64,000 nt of DNA from Ophiosphaerella korrae. Taxonomy: Eukaryota; Ascomycota; Dothideomycetes; Pleosporales; Phaeosphaeriaceae. This document shows positions 10,866 to 19,723 of this stretch, in pieces. A model generated the notes under the pieces. It saw only the letters and a program-made list of their open reading frames with translations, did no database searches and was not told where the DNA came from. The translations under genes were made by a program, and so were the position numbers. How positions within the stretch are numbered: the first letter of the stretch is position 1; every line of letters starts with the position of its first letter. Location: the NCBI GenBank assembly GCA_028456385.1, contig JALNQF010000054.1:179533-243532 (forward strand), given 5' to 3'.

Positions 10866-11313
10866 AACTGGCTCGAGTCGTTTCAAATCTGTTTTCTCTT
10901 CTTTGCCGATATCCTACAGGTTGCATCTATCCTTCAGAATGTCAAATTTTATTCAATTCGCTCGCGACCTCTTCTACGGAAAGTCCTCCTCCAATTCTCC
11001 CTGTGGTTTTTAGCGTCCGTGGTCTCCGCAGTTGCTGTCATCTCTATATCAAGCATCCATCGCCAAATCGTCCTCTTAACGTGGGTTGGCGTGTGCCCTT
11101 CTCTGGGCAATGGTGGCTCTGCTGCATAGAGACCAACTGAACGATGAGAGACGCGAACGACAAAGACAAGATCTAAAGCTACAGCCAACCCGTCCCCAAT
11201 CAACCGACAACGACCTTGCGGAAGTGTACGACCTGCTTACCGAGGTGCACGATTTCTACTCGGTGCTCCCACTCTCGGCTGAGGACGGCGACAACGAAAA
11301 CGAGGAGGGGTAG
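10866..11313 (+). pseudogene. frameshifted membrane-protein remnant
   Basis: Two overlapping plus-strand frames look like one broken gene. The first (10866-11126) reads through hydrophobic segments such as ICFLFFADILQ and LWFLASVVSAVAVISI, with basic loops between them. The second (11086-11313) continues with LLWAMVALLHRD and then a charged cytoplasmic-type tail rich in Arg, Gln, Asp and Glu, ending at TAG 11311-11313. They overlap in the 11086-11126 hydrophobic segment, so a single indel near 11090 would explain the break. A stop just before 10866 and no clear upstream exon suggest further decay or a missed splice. Family unknown; a live gene with an unseen intron is the alternative. Confidence 0.4.
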
Positions 11314-11335
11314 GATATCGGTCGCAAAGGCCCGT

Positions 11336-11359
11336 AGCCTGGCAGGTTCTTGCCAGGCT
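11336..11359. other. perfect 9-bp hairpin
   Basis: AGCCTGGCA and TGCCAGGCT flank a 6-nt loop, just downstream of the membrane-protein remnant. It could fold in RNA; no role is evident. Confidence 0.6.
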
Positions 11360-12345
11360 CCAGCGGGAGGTTGGGAGGTGGTGCGGGCATGGGAAAAACC
11401 AAAGAAACAGAATTCCGATTCTGGCCTGCTTCGGTCTGTTGGCATCCGCTTGTTGGTGAGTGTTCCAATCCATGGGTCTTGTACTTCTCTGACTTCTAAG
11501 AGCCGCTTCATTACTGCCTTAGTGGTATCCATGGTACGAACACGTCTTCAACCCACACAACCATGACAGAGAGCTGGCAACCCCAAGCATGCGGCACGGA
11601 TCATCTCGAACATTTCGCATCGAAAAACGAGCCCTCAGGACCGCACTGGCACTCCAAGGAGTTTTCGTCGTGCCACGGGTTACAAGCGTTACATCGGTGA
11701 ACCTCACTGGCTTTGAGATCAGAACTCTGACACCTCACATCTTGAGCATTCAACTCCTTGATTTGCTGGCACAGAGCTCCACTGCTGATATCCTGTTGCT
11801 GTTCCTCGCCCATGGGCGACACTCGCTGAATCAACACAAAGCTTCTACAGCATGCGGTCAAGCTGCAGCAACCATCGGCTATGTCGCGTACTGATTCCTG
11901 CGATCAGCAACGGGGGCGACCTCCACTCCACTCTGCAATCGGTGGTAGTTTCTGGGCAGTCTAGTCTTACTTCCTCTACCAATGACCGAAGACTCTGATG
12001 TGCGTGACTGCTCTTCGACAGTACCTCAGTACCTGGACCCACTTCTGGTTCGAGACACCGATGGAAGCGTATTGATCTGAATTGGAATAACGTCTAGCTA
12101 CGCGCCGATGACGTCGGATTGTGATTTGGGCAATGCCTCAACATCAAAGTCGGAGTGTGGAACGATCGCTAAATTGTTTGGGCAGGTTCGGCCCAGAAGG
12201 TACGCTAAGATCCCCCCACCTCCACTTGTTGCCAGTGAATTAATGCTACTATACGTCATCACTTGATGCTCTCGCTTGGCCGACGAGCGCTCTGAAACAC
12301 CAAACATCACAGAGACTCATTCTCACTGCGCACATAATAACTATC
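11360..12345. other. no confidently supported gene
   Basis: Several moderate open frames lie on both strands. The minus-strand frame 11601-11861 has a cysteine-rich end (CNAC, CQC), and 12098-12310 has a Gly-rich stretch. I could not link them by credible splice sites, so they are left uncalled. Confidence 0.35.
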
Positions 12346-13200
12346 ATGGCACTATTATACTCGACGTCCTCTGCCGCAACGCTCCGGATACCATTGCGCC
12401 GCTTCGCAACACAGGTTTTCTTCTCTGTGCTAGCGAATCTCATTCCCAACCTCCTACAGAAGTGGAACGTATTGCCTATTAGCGGACTTGTTGCACTTGT
12501 CTGTGTCGCCTACACCGATTTTGCACTGACATTTCGCAATCCTCTTGCTAAGCCCCGAAGTCCACAATACCTAATCCCTCTCAGCATGTGCCTTGGTTAC
12601 CTTCACCAAGCCACCACGGTTATTGGAGAACAACTCTTGGATTCCCGCTCCGGCTTTTCGCAAACGCAACACGTAGCCGTCCACTTCTGTCTCGCCTTCT
12701 TCATCATCTCAGAATTCGAATTCTACCGCGCATACATCAACTTTAGGAACTTCGAACCAGGTTTCAAGGCGATCAGGTACTTCCTCTTAGCAAATGTCGA
12801 GCCCAACCACGTCTTCCCTATTTCTCGCGATCCAGGGGGCTTTGGCTATATAACTCGCACCAAAGGACCAGACGTTAGGATATTCAGTAAGTCTAACGGC
12901 TTGCACGTTGGTCAGTGGCTGCTCTTCTGGATTATTGGTGGCCTGGCGAATTTTCTACTCAAGCGTATAGTTGATCCAAGTTTGAATGGCGGGAAGGATC
13001 TTTTGTGTGCGATGACGAATACGAATGTTTTCTTCACGACAGAGACTGCCTGGATGCTGTTCCTAAATCTACCACTGCTGAGGGTGGTGAGGCAGGCTAA
13101 TCATGTAGGGTTTTGGGCGGTGGTTGGGGTGGTGGAGGGGTGGAAGGCGAGGGCCGAAGCTCACGAGTCAGCCACAACTGCTAATAAGCAGGTAGAATAA
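12346..13200 (+). CDS. multi-span membrane protein, unknown function
   Basis: An uninterrupted 284-codon frame without introns. The ATG follows ATC at 12346, and the frame ends at TAA 13198-13200. Hydrophobic segments appear at about residues 20-37, 44-62, 77-95, 110-126, 191-208 and 228-245, so about six spans are likely. The loop at residues 127-185 is polar and contains EFEFYRAYINFRNFEPG. The C-terminus after about residue 255 is charged and probably cytosolic. I see no transporter, acyltransferase or terpene-cyclase signature I trust. An upstream in-frame ATG is not evident. Confidence 0.75.
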   Translation: MALLYSTSSAATLRIPLRRFATQVFFSVLANLIPNLLQKWNVLPISGLVALVCVAYTDFALTFRNPLAKPRSPQYLIPLSMCLGYLHQATTVIGEQLLDSRSGFSQTQHVAVHFCLAFFIISEFEFYRAYINFRNFEPGFKAIRYFLLANVEPNHVFPISRDPGGFGYITRTKGPDVRIFSKSNGLHVGQWLLFWIIGGLANFLLKRIVDPSLNGGKDLLCAMTNTNVFFTTETAWMLFLNLPLLRVVRQANHVGFWAVVGVVEGWKARAEAHESATTANKQVE

Positions 13201-13829
13201 GCAGAGACTGTACACTTTATGCAACTAAACTGATGAGTACTTTCATGCCTAACCTGAGGCCTTTGATAGCATATAGTCTGAGGAGGCGGTTGTTGAGTGC
13301 CACTCTGGGCAAGACAAAAGCGCTTAATGGGACGCAAAGACGCCATCAGCGAGCATGACTAGAGCAACCTAAAGGAAGCACCAAATCAGTTAACGTAAGG
13401 TCTGAATGTTTTGGTTTAGTTTCAGAAAGACTAGTGTGCTTATCGTAAAGAAAGTAAAGCGAGGGGGAACCATAGGCTGAAGGCTGAGAATTAGGTAATA
13501 ATTTTGCGATAAGTTGGAAGGTATACAAGCTGATAATGGGATACTCATGAAATAGTCGCTTTCGGACTGAAATGTTGGGGGGAATCGGGCTTAACTCGCG
13601 GCAATTGGCATTGAAGCACTCGCAGAGCAGGTTGTGATCGCTGTTACTACTTGTAGATTGATTGAACTGATTAATGAGATAATGAAGGGGAGACAAACAC
13701 TATAGCAGGAGGTTGGCTTCCTACTTGGTAACTATCTTTCGAGGCTAGAATAGGAGAGCATGTTTCTTTTGTTGGAAGGTATGACGACGTTGATTAGGTA
13801 ATTTATCAAAGAACAGAATTTGAAGCATT
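13201..13829. other. intergenic; no supported gene
   Basis: A 116-codon minus-strand frame (13346-13696) covers most of it but has low-complexity Ser/Leu composition and no splice or motif support. It is probably the 3' flank of the gene ending at 13830. Confidence 0.45.
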
Positions 13830-14732
13830 TCAAATGTCCATAGCTTTCAAACTCGCGATTCCAAACGCAAGCAACGTGAACATAAACCCTGCAACCGCAA
13901 ACCCACCCTGTATATCCTTCATCGCCACGGCCCAGGTAAGGCCAAACACCAAACTCGCAAGCATTCCCAAAAATGCCAATCCAAAAAGCTTGAGTTCATT
14001 TGTGCCAGTGATAACATCAATACCCCAGCCCACGCTACTGCCTTTCACAGGACAAGGTGCAAGCCCATCTTTCTTCCGTCGGGGTATGCATGGGAATAAA
14101 ACAGGATAGGAAACTGCATGTTCTGGATTTGTGAAGAAGTGCATAAGCAAGTTCGGACCGATCGGAGGTACGGTCTCAGCGGGCATAGGTGAGTATTTGT
14201 ATTCATGTGAGAGGGAACTTGGTGGTATGCTGTCTATTTCGTGAATATCGACTAGCTTGCGCTGGTAGAGGCGGAACTGTTGAATCATTAATTTGCAATA
14301 GGAACAAGGTGTATGAAGAGAATTTCTGACCTTTACGAATCTTAAAGCAATCGGTTTCTTGAAAGAGAGATAGCTTTTCAACGTTTGTTGCGACTCATTG
14401 TAACGACTTCTTAAGGCTCGGAAGAAGTCGACATCTGAGTTCATGCGACATGACTGCAATAGAGACATATGTGTCGCGTAACGAGTCGACGGAATGCACC
14501 AATGAATGTAATTATGGTCATGCTGGTTATTTGATGTCTGCTTGGAGCAGCGGCCATTTCCGCTGTTTTTAGATGATGAGTATTCTGGAACTGTGTGCTG
14601 AGGCAGCTGATTATTGTCGTAGCGTCCCCAAACCATACATGATCTCAAGTAGGTCCATATCCGCCCGCCTATACTCGGTGTATTTGAAGCTTTTGTTGCG
14701 TTATTTAAATATATCTGTCGTAACGAAAGCAT
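13830..14732 (-). CDS. conserved fungal hypothetical protein with C-terminal membrane hairpin
   Basis: An open frame of 300 codons that contains a 54-nt in-frame intron (14277-14330: GTCAGA donor, AACAG acceptor). Removal joins RFVK to FRLYQ and gives 282 residues. From memory, the arrangement HWC..., then FFRALRSRYNE, then RFVKF, then a Pro-rich PPIGPN segment, then WGIDV, then two hydrophobic helices at the end (about residues 235-277) is typical of a widespread ascomycete hypothetical family; I know of no assigned function. The two C-terminal helices suggest a membrane-anchored protein. The N-terminal 80 residues are polar and poorly conserved-looking. The first ATG at 14732 may not be the true start, because the frame stays open upstream to 14810 and can be spliced to the next gene. 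Confidence 0.7.
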   Translation of the reverse strand: MLSLRQIYLNNATKASNTPSIGGRIWTYLRSCMVWGRYDNNQLPQHTVPEYSSSKNSGNGRCSKQTSNNQHDHNYIHWCIPSTRYATHMSLLQSCRMNSDVDFFRALRSRYNESQQTLKSYLSFKKPIALRFVKVRNSLHTPCSYCKLMIQQFRLYQRKLVDIHEIDSIPPSSLSHEYKYSPMPAETVPPIGPNLLMHFFTNPEHAVSYPVLFPCIPRRKKDGLAPCPVKGSSVGWGIDVITGTNELKLFGLAFLGMLASLVFGLTWAVAMKDIQGGFAVAGFMFTLLAFGIASLKAMDI

Positions 14733-14843
14733 CCTGAATCGACGCTGTATAGTCCCTAGGTCCTCACCATGCGGTATTGTGTAGTTATCGTATATAATTG
14801 CTCCACAGCACTGAAAAATCCTTATTTACTCTATATCAAAAAG

Positions 14844-16145
14844 TTATTGCAAACTCACGCATTCAAAATTGATCAATGATGTGCCCGGGTAATTGACCGG
14901 TGGGATGAGCGTCCCATTTGGTAAATAGATGGCTTGAGCGAGGCTCCACCAAGACTGCGAAAGTGAGAGCCTTTTCTCGCTTTCAAAGAGCCTCCATGAC
15001 AAGCTTACTAGAGCCGAACTTGTGCAGACAAAATTGACAAAGGCAGTTTGCTCCGACTTGCCCTTCGAATCGTCTGTCCCTGCGGATAGTGTGCAATCTC
15101 CTGCAGCTTGTCCGTAAACAAGCGGATAGAAATGCCAGTATGGATATCCACTCATCCAAATTGTACATATTCGGTTCAGAAATTCCTCCATTCCTTCGGC
15201 TTGAATCCTCCTCAGCCCCATTCGATCAAATGCAGATATGCGTTCCAACTTTCCCAGCTCAACGAGGTCGTCTAGGAAAATTCTCAAGTTCTTGCATACA
15301 ACCTTTTGGTATTCGCTCTTGGAGAAAGTCGATCCGTACAATATTGTAGGCGGATGGATATTCTCGATGACTAAATCTACAATTTCTGCGAGATAGTCGC
15401 GTCGAGTCTCTGCAAAGTTTCTTAAATTGTCCTGCAACACCGTGTATGGCAAGCCGGCAAAAATGAAATTGTGTATGTCCTTGAAACAAGGCATGGCAGC
15501 AGGGTCGGGCTCTTCTAAGGTAATAGGTTGAAGAAATTTCACCGAATCGCTGTTCAAGTCCTTGCCATCATCGTCAGGTAATATTTGGATATTCTTCGAA
15601 AAGTCTTGAAGGCCAAATTTGTCGCAGATTTCCTCCGCTAAATATCCTATCTGGTTCCGAAGCCATGCACAGGTATAGTACTCGATATTAGTATCGGCGA
15701 TTTCACGAAGGCCGCTCACAAAAGCTCGCAAGAAAAACCGAACATCTTTATCCCCTGTCCCGTATTTATGCGACTGTTTGTCTTGCCTCAGTTCTTCCCA
15801 CCGCAACAGAGGGTCATTAAGAAGTACTTTCAGTACTTCCTCAAGCGAGTCTTGATCTCCAACGGTGATGAAAGACGTAGCTCTGCTGACGGTGATGGCT
15901 GACGACCAGACACTTTCTCCACTGTCAGACTCACTAGAAGAATCGCCATCATCTTCAACGATATCCTGATTCTTTAGGCTTGGCCAAGGAGGGTCATTAC
16001 TATGTACTACACAGGCGTATCCCACTAGCACTGTTTTTTCCTGGACGCTGTGGCCTCTTAGGCCCATTGCCGCACATCCATCTATAGGATGCTTATAATA
16101 TAGGCAACGGCATACGCTGTATCTCTCGATGACTTGGTAGCACAT
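14844..16145 (-). CDS. conserved fungal hypothetical protein with Cys-rich N-terminus
   Basis: A single open frame of 433 codons from ATG 16145. The N-terminus (MCYQVIERYSVCRCLYYKHP, with a later Cys in DGCAA) looks like a small metal-binding or disulfide knuckle and is familiar from ascomycete hypothetical proteins. An acidic Ser/Asp-rich linker follows (about residues 64-80), then a mostly helical region to the end with no enzyme motif. A good GTGAGT donor lies at 14858, just before the stop. Splicing 14811-14858 (48 nt, TTTTTCAG acceptor) extends the frame with CCGAIIYDNYTIPHG and on into the gene at 13830-14732 without a stop. The true C-terminus is therefore uncertain: 433 residues unspliced, or a 737-residue fusion. 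No signal peptide is seen. Confidence 0.75.
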   Translation of the reverse strand: MCYQVIERYSVCRCLYYKHPIDGCAAMGLRGHSVQEKTVLVGYACVVHSNDPPWPSLKNQDIVEDDGDSSSESDSGESVWSSAITVSRATSFITVGDQDSLEEVLKVLLNDPLLRWEELRQDKQSHKYGTGDKDVRFFLRAFVSGLREIADTNIEYYTCAWLRNQIGYLAEEICDKFGLQDFSKNIQILPDDDGKDLNSDSVKFLQPITLEEPDPAAMPCFKDIHNFIFAGLPYTVLQDNLRNFAETRRDYLAEIVDLVIENIHPPTILYGSTFSKSEYQKVVCKNLRIFLDDLVELGKLERISAFDRMGLRRIQAEGMEEFLNRICTIWMSGYPYWHFYPLVYGQAAGDCTLSAGTDDSKGKSEQTAFVNFVCTSSALVSLSWRLFESEKRLSLSQSWWSLAQAIYLPNGTLIPPVNYPGTSLINFECVSLQ

Positions 16146-17049
16146 TTTGGATCAAATTTCGTCGAGTATATTAGATAAAAGAACGGTTTGTTACTTTGGG
16201 AAAGATTGGGGTATTTGGGAAACCTCGAGAGGCGTTTCTATCGAAGTGTGGCACGGGCGCATCTTGTTGTGGGGTACGCAGCAATTTCGGTGAGCAACAC
16301 AACCAATGAGGGGCCATGATAGACAACCGAACTCTTCAAGAATTACCAGAGCAAGATCGATTCGCTGTTGGATTCAGAGACAACAGTTCACTAATACTGC
16401 TACTCTAAAGCTATTAACATGAATAGTTCATGGTTTCGAGGACATGGATGGTGCGGACTTCAGTTCTAGCGAGTTGTTGCGTTTGTGGAATATTCCCTCA
16501 GTCCATCGCGACCAAGCGAGGAGAGCCATTACTGATTGCTGTATCTCTCATAGGAGTCCCGGCTACTTCTCATTTATCCATGTTCTATATGATGATACTC
16601 AAAAGGAATGTAGGAACGGATTTAATTTTAGCGCAACTGGTGGAAAAGGTATAAAGGGCGCAGGCCTTCCTGCAGAGGTTAATCTTTTAACTCTTTCCAG
16701 CATTCGAGTAACATGCATGGTCAAGCAACTACAGCAGTCAATCTACAGCAATCAATGGAAGTAATCCTTGGTCGCAAAAAAATCAGTCTTTTTACAACGA
16801 CTCAGCATGATATCCCATTAATTTTGTTGTGAAAATGAGAGGCAACTAAATGTAACATGCATCATGTTCGCAGCAAGTAATATCATACCAGGCGCTGGTA
16901 TGATACTTGGTATAAATTCAAAAGCAGAATAGGGTTTAGGGGTGGGAGCAAAGCCAAGCAGCTAACTGCTTTTAGGCCCAACAACTCTTAAAGATTGGCA
17001 CAACTCATTTTCCTAATAAATATATATTCTATAATTGAGAATAACTATT
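16146..17049. other. intergenic; short ORF of uncertain status
   Basis: Presumed promoter of the minus-strand gene at its left edge. A 106-codon plus-strand frame (16444-16764) starts MDGADFSSSELLRLWNIP but has no recognised motif or promoter evidence. A perfect inverted repeat lies at 16881-16905. AT content rises towards the 5S gene. Confidence 0.4.
16881..16905. repeat. perfect 10-bp inverted repeat
   Basis: TATCATACCA and TGGTATGATA flank a 5-nt GGCGC centre. It could be a protein-binding palindrome or a transposon footprint; there is no further support. Confidence 0.7.
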
Positions 17050-17169
17050 ACATACGACCATAGGACGCTGAATAACAGAGCTTCCCGTTCGCTCAGCTGT
17101 ACTTAAGCAGCGTACCGGCGGACTAGTAGTCAGGTGGGTGACCACTGGCGAATCCCCGCTGTTGTATGT
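17050..17169 (+). rRNA. 5S ribosomal RNA
   Basis: Full-length 120-nt 5S gene beginning ACATACGACCATAGG and ending GTTGTATGT, followed by a T-run (17169-17173) as RNA polymerase III terminator. Ascomycete hallmarks are present: GCTTCCCG, CTCAGC, GTACTTAAGC, GTGGGTGACCAC and GGCGAATCCC. Stem pairs are kept: the 5' ACATACGAC pairs with the 3' GTTGTATGT, and ACGCTG pairs with CAGCGT in helix II where other ascomycetes have different bases, implying compensatory change. It appears functional. Single dispersed 5S genes are normal in filamentous ascomycetes. It lies about 700 bp from the RIP-mutated block yet shows no RIP decay. Confidence 0.95.
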
Positions 17170-17313
17170 TTTTGCACTTTTGTTTTGCGGGTTGGGCTAA
17201 TTGCAAGTGGACCTCGGGAGCAAGCGACTACACTAACTAACCTTGCGCGATGTCAAGATTGTTGATCCTGCCACGAAAGTATTATTGAAGCCATCAAGGA
17301 GTATGTGCAGTAC

Positions 17314-17486
17314 TGTCACGCTGTAGGCCGCAGTAGGCCGCAGTAGGCCGTAGCTGCGCAAAGCGCAAGCAAGGGCGAGGGCCCTTGGGCAATATATACT
17401 GTTCTACTCCTGTATTCAACGTTGTTGAATACTTGGTTACCTTTTTGGGTTTGTTTGGCGCAGTGGAGTAGAGCTGCTACATAACA
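17314..17486. mobile_element. 173-bp solo LTR
   Basis: Begins TGTCACGCTGTAGG and ends GCTGCTACATAACA. It is flanked on both sides by AGTAC (17309-17313 and 17487-17491), a perfect 5-bp target-site duplication. It contains three GTAGGCCGCA-like tandem units near the start, an ATATATAC box and a 9-bp hairpin (GTATTCAAC/GTTGAATAC). The TG...CA ends, duplication and length fit a solo LTR; the short length suggests a Ty1/copia type, which is inference. It is not visibly RIP-mutated. Confidence 0.85.
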
Positions 17487-17491
17487 AGTAC

Positions 17492-17728
17492 AGCAATTTT
17501 TTGACGCAAGCTTGCACTTTTAGACGGTATCCCGTCTTATTCATTAGTCCGTCGATCTTACCTTTATACATGATCTTGTATGTTGAATTCTAAATATGCA
17601 CGCTAATAATATGGTTTACAAGCGAGCCGCGCGCCCCAAAACACACTAAAAAAGTTAAAAAACAGCTTCTTGAAGCTTAGCAACGGCTCTATAAAATACT
17701 CTAAAAACTTATATGTAGCTTCATATAC
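17492..17728. other. unassigned segment, possible transposon terminus
   Basis: Contains AAACACACTAAAAAA (near 17640), also found in the arms of the 425-bp foldback element at 36522-36946. It may be a diverged terminal repeat of a related DNA transposon. No partner end was found. Confidence 0.3.
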
Positions 17729-17872
17729 TGTCACGGGTGTTTCCTACAGGTAGCCCGTTGAGCCACCGATAGGCATCCAGTGCATATACTATTCTGTGCC
17801 CAGTATGCCTATTCGGCATACTGTACCTCTTTTGGTCACGTCTAGCCTAGTGGCACAGAACCCGGCCTTACA
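17729..17872. mobile_element. 144-bp solo LTR or LTR-like insertion
   Basis: Begins TGTCACGGGTG and ends CCGGCCTTACA. It is flanked by TATAC on both sides (17724-17728 and 17873-17877), a perfect 5-bp duplication. It has an internal 9-bp hairpin (CAGTATGCC/GGCATACTG, 17801-17823). GC-rich and apparently not RIP-mutated. The first seven bases match those of the LTR at 17314, but the bodies differ. Confidence 0.75.
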
Positions 17873-17981
17873 TATACTCATTTTAAGTCCGTCCTAGAAT
17901 TCTTGGCTTATATGTTCTATCGTTCCTTAGATATAATATTTTAGTCCCTAATTTTCTATATTTATTGATTATTTTGCTTTA

Positions 17982-18090
17982 TCTTAACAATAACTTAATA
18001 TATTCTTTTTAAACTTAAATACTTATCTTAGGATAGGTATTTAAGACTTATACAAGATTTTTAGATTATTCTACTAAGTTATTGTTAAGA
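17982..18090. repeat. 16-bp inverted repeat spanning about 109 bp
   Basis: TCTTAACAATAACTTA (17982-17997) and TAAGTTATTGTTAAGA (18075-18090) are perfect reverse complements. They lie at the left edge of the AT-rich block and may be part of a decayed DNA transposon or MITE. Confidence 0.75.
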
Positions 18091-18329
18091 TTTAAAAGGC
18101 TATTTTTTTACTTTTTTAGGCGTATTTTAAGGCTTAGTACTTACTTGTATAGTACTAGGACAAAAGTTTAGTTTACTAATAGCTAAATACAAGGTTTAAA
18201 TATCTTAACATAGCTCTATACTCTACTATTACTTACTACCTAGAAGTTATAGTAATATAAAAGAAGTATTATTTTATTATAAAAAACTTAATATTTTATT
18301 TAATAACTATACGCACGCCTTATAGTAGT

Positions 18330-19440
18330 AAGGCGTTATAGTATAGATAGAATAAGCGCCTTAATATACAAATTAGAGATCTTCTTCTACGCCTCCTTTA
18401 ATACCTTATATAGTTGCTCCTAGTTCTCTATAGACTTATTAATTATAGCTAGCTCTAGGTAAAGCTTATATACCTTCTTTTTAAGTACCTACTATATATA
18501 CTTAATAAAGATAAAGTCTAGTAAGTAGAGTAGAAAGTTAATAATATTTATATAATACTTCTATAACTAGTTACTAGTTACTTACGTAGTATATATACGC
18601 GTATTATCTTACTAGAAAAGATTACCTCTCTAATAATTATAGAAGAGGCCTTTCTCTAGTACTTAGATATAACTCTAAGCTAAGTAGCTATTATAGTAGG
18701 TATTAGAGTCTCTCTCTATAACTACTAGTAAGCTCTTCTATATATTCTTCTTTTTATTAATCTAGATTAATTCTTATACTATCTATATAAAAAGACGTAA
18801 CGTATTATACTTTTCTATTATCTTATACTTTTATTTCTTATAAGAATAGTAGAAGTACTACTCCTAGTTAGTACTAGAGCTTTTCTAAATAGAATACTTA
18901 TTAGAGAAGTATATAGTTCTCTTCTTCTAGTTAAAATACTACTACTTCTTTTTTTATACCTTTTTTCTCTCTACTATAAATTAAGTAATCTTAGGTCTAT
19001 ACTTATATCTAAAGTTCTTTAGGTTATATTTCTTAAGCGCTCTATACGTAGTTTTAGCTAATATTTATTTAGTAAAGGTAGCTTCTTTAAAGAGCTACTT
19101 ATACTTTATCTTAAGATATTTTTAAGTAATTTAAAATAGTACTTATTACGTTATAATAGTATTTTAAGATACTAAAATTAGAGTAAGTCCTTTATAGTAT
19201 AGTAGAGCTACTATTATTATAAAGTATTATATATATATTTAGAAGTAATATAAAATTCTTCTACTAACTTTTTTATACTATACTTTACTTCTAACTTTAT
19301 AATAATTCTTATACGTTACTCTAGAGTTAATTATATAGCTATTCTTATATTACTACTTATTTTATAGCTAAATTAATAGCGCTATAGTATTTTAGTAGTT
19401 ATTTAGAAGTTAAGTATTAAAAAAAGGTATATTAACGCGT
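18330..19440 (-). pseudogene. Tc1/mariner transposase remnant
   Basis: Read on the minus strand with RIP stops treated as former Trp/Gln, the region gives SNKYSI (from SDE/DEC-type), then DNARVYTTW (from DNAxVHTA), then NFLLYLLDF (from NFPPYSPDFNPI, near 18500-18545), then a Lys-rich region and a C-terminal LKEAWKKIS motif. Order and spacing match the catalytic core of fungal Tc1/mariner (DDE) transposases. Many stops make it non-functional. Terminal repeats were not pinned down; the right flank is displaced by element 1. Confidence 0.65.
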
Positions 19441-19482
19441 TACTTTATAAACTAAACTTTTATCTTATAACTATATCTAGCA

Positions 19483-19566
19483 CTTACTTATAAACTACGT
19501 TAGTATTAATATAGTTTATAAGTAAGCTAGCTATATAAGTAAGTTAGCTATATAAGTAAGTTAGCT
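19483..19566. repeat. hairpin and 17-bp tandem repeat
   Basis: CTTACTTATAAACTA (19483-19497) is inverted at 19512-19526. Overlapping it, a 17-bp unit ATAAGTAAGTTAGCTAT repeats about 2.9 times (19518-19566). It could be subterminal sequence of the Tc1/mariner remnant. Confidence 0.7.
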
Positions 19567-19723
19567 CCTTTACTATACTATATACCTATTTAAGTATATA
19601 ACTTAATAATATAGTAAAGTAGCGTAAGTATATTAATATATTAAATTAAGTAGTATCTACTATATTATTTTATATATACATAAGTTATACTTAGTCTCTT
19701 TATACTTTTTATAGTACGCGTAA

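Noticed and set aside
11200..11566. Several frames on both strands of 70-116 codons
   Set aside because: All share a GC-rich segment and shadow one another; none has motif or splice support beyond the membrane-protein tail.
11519..12310. Possible minus-strand gene with Cys-rich and Gly-rich fragments
   Set aside because: The fragments lie in different frames and I found no convincing introns to join them.
13346..13696. 116-codon minus-strand frame
   Set aside because: Low-complexity composition, no motif, no splice partner, and it lies in a 3' flank.
16444..16764. 106-codon plus-strand frame upstream of the 5S gene
   Set aside because: It could be a small gene, but there is no motif, promoter or splice evidence, so it is only mentioned in the intergenic entry.
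16925..16945. Telomere-like TTTAGGG motif
   Set aside because: Only a single unit is present; no array.
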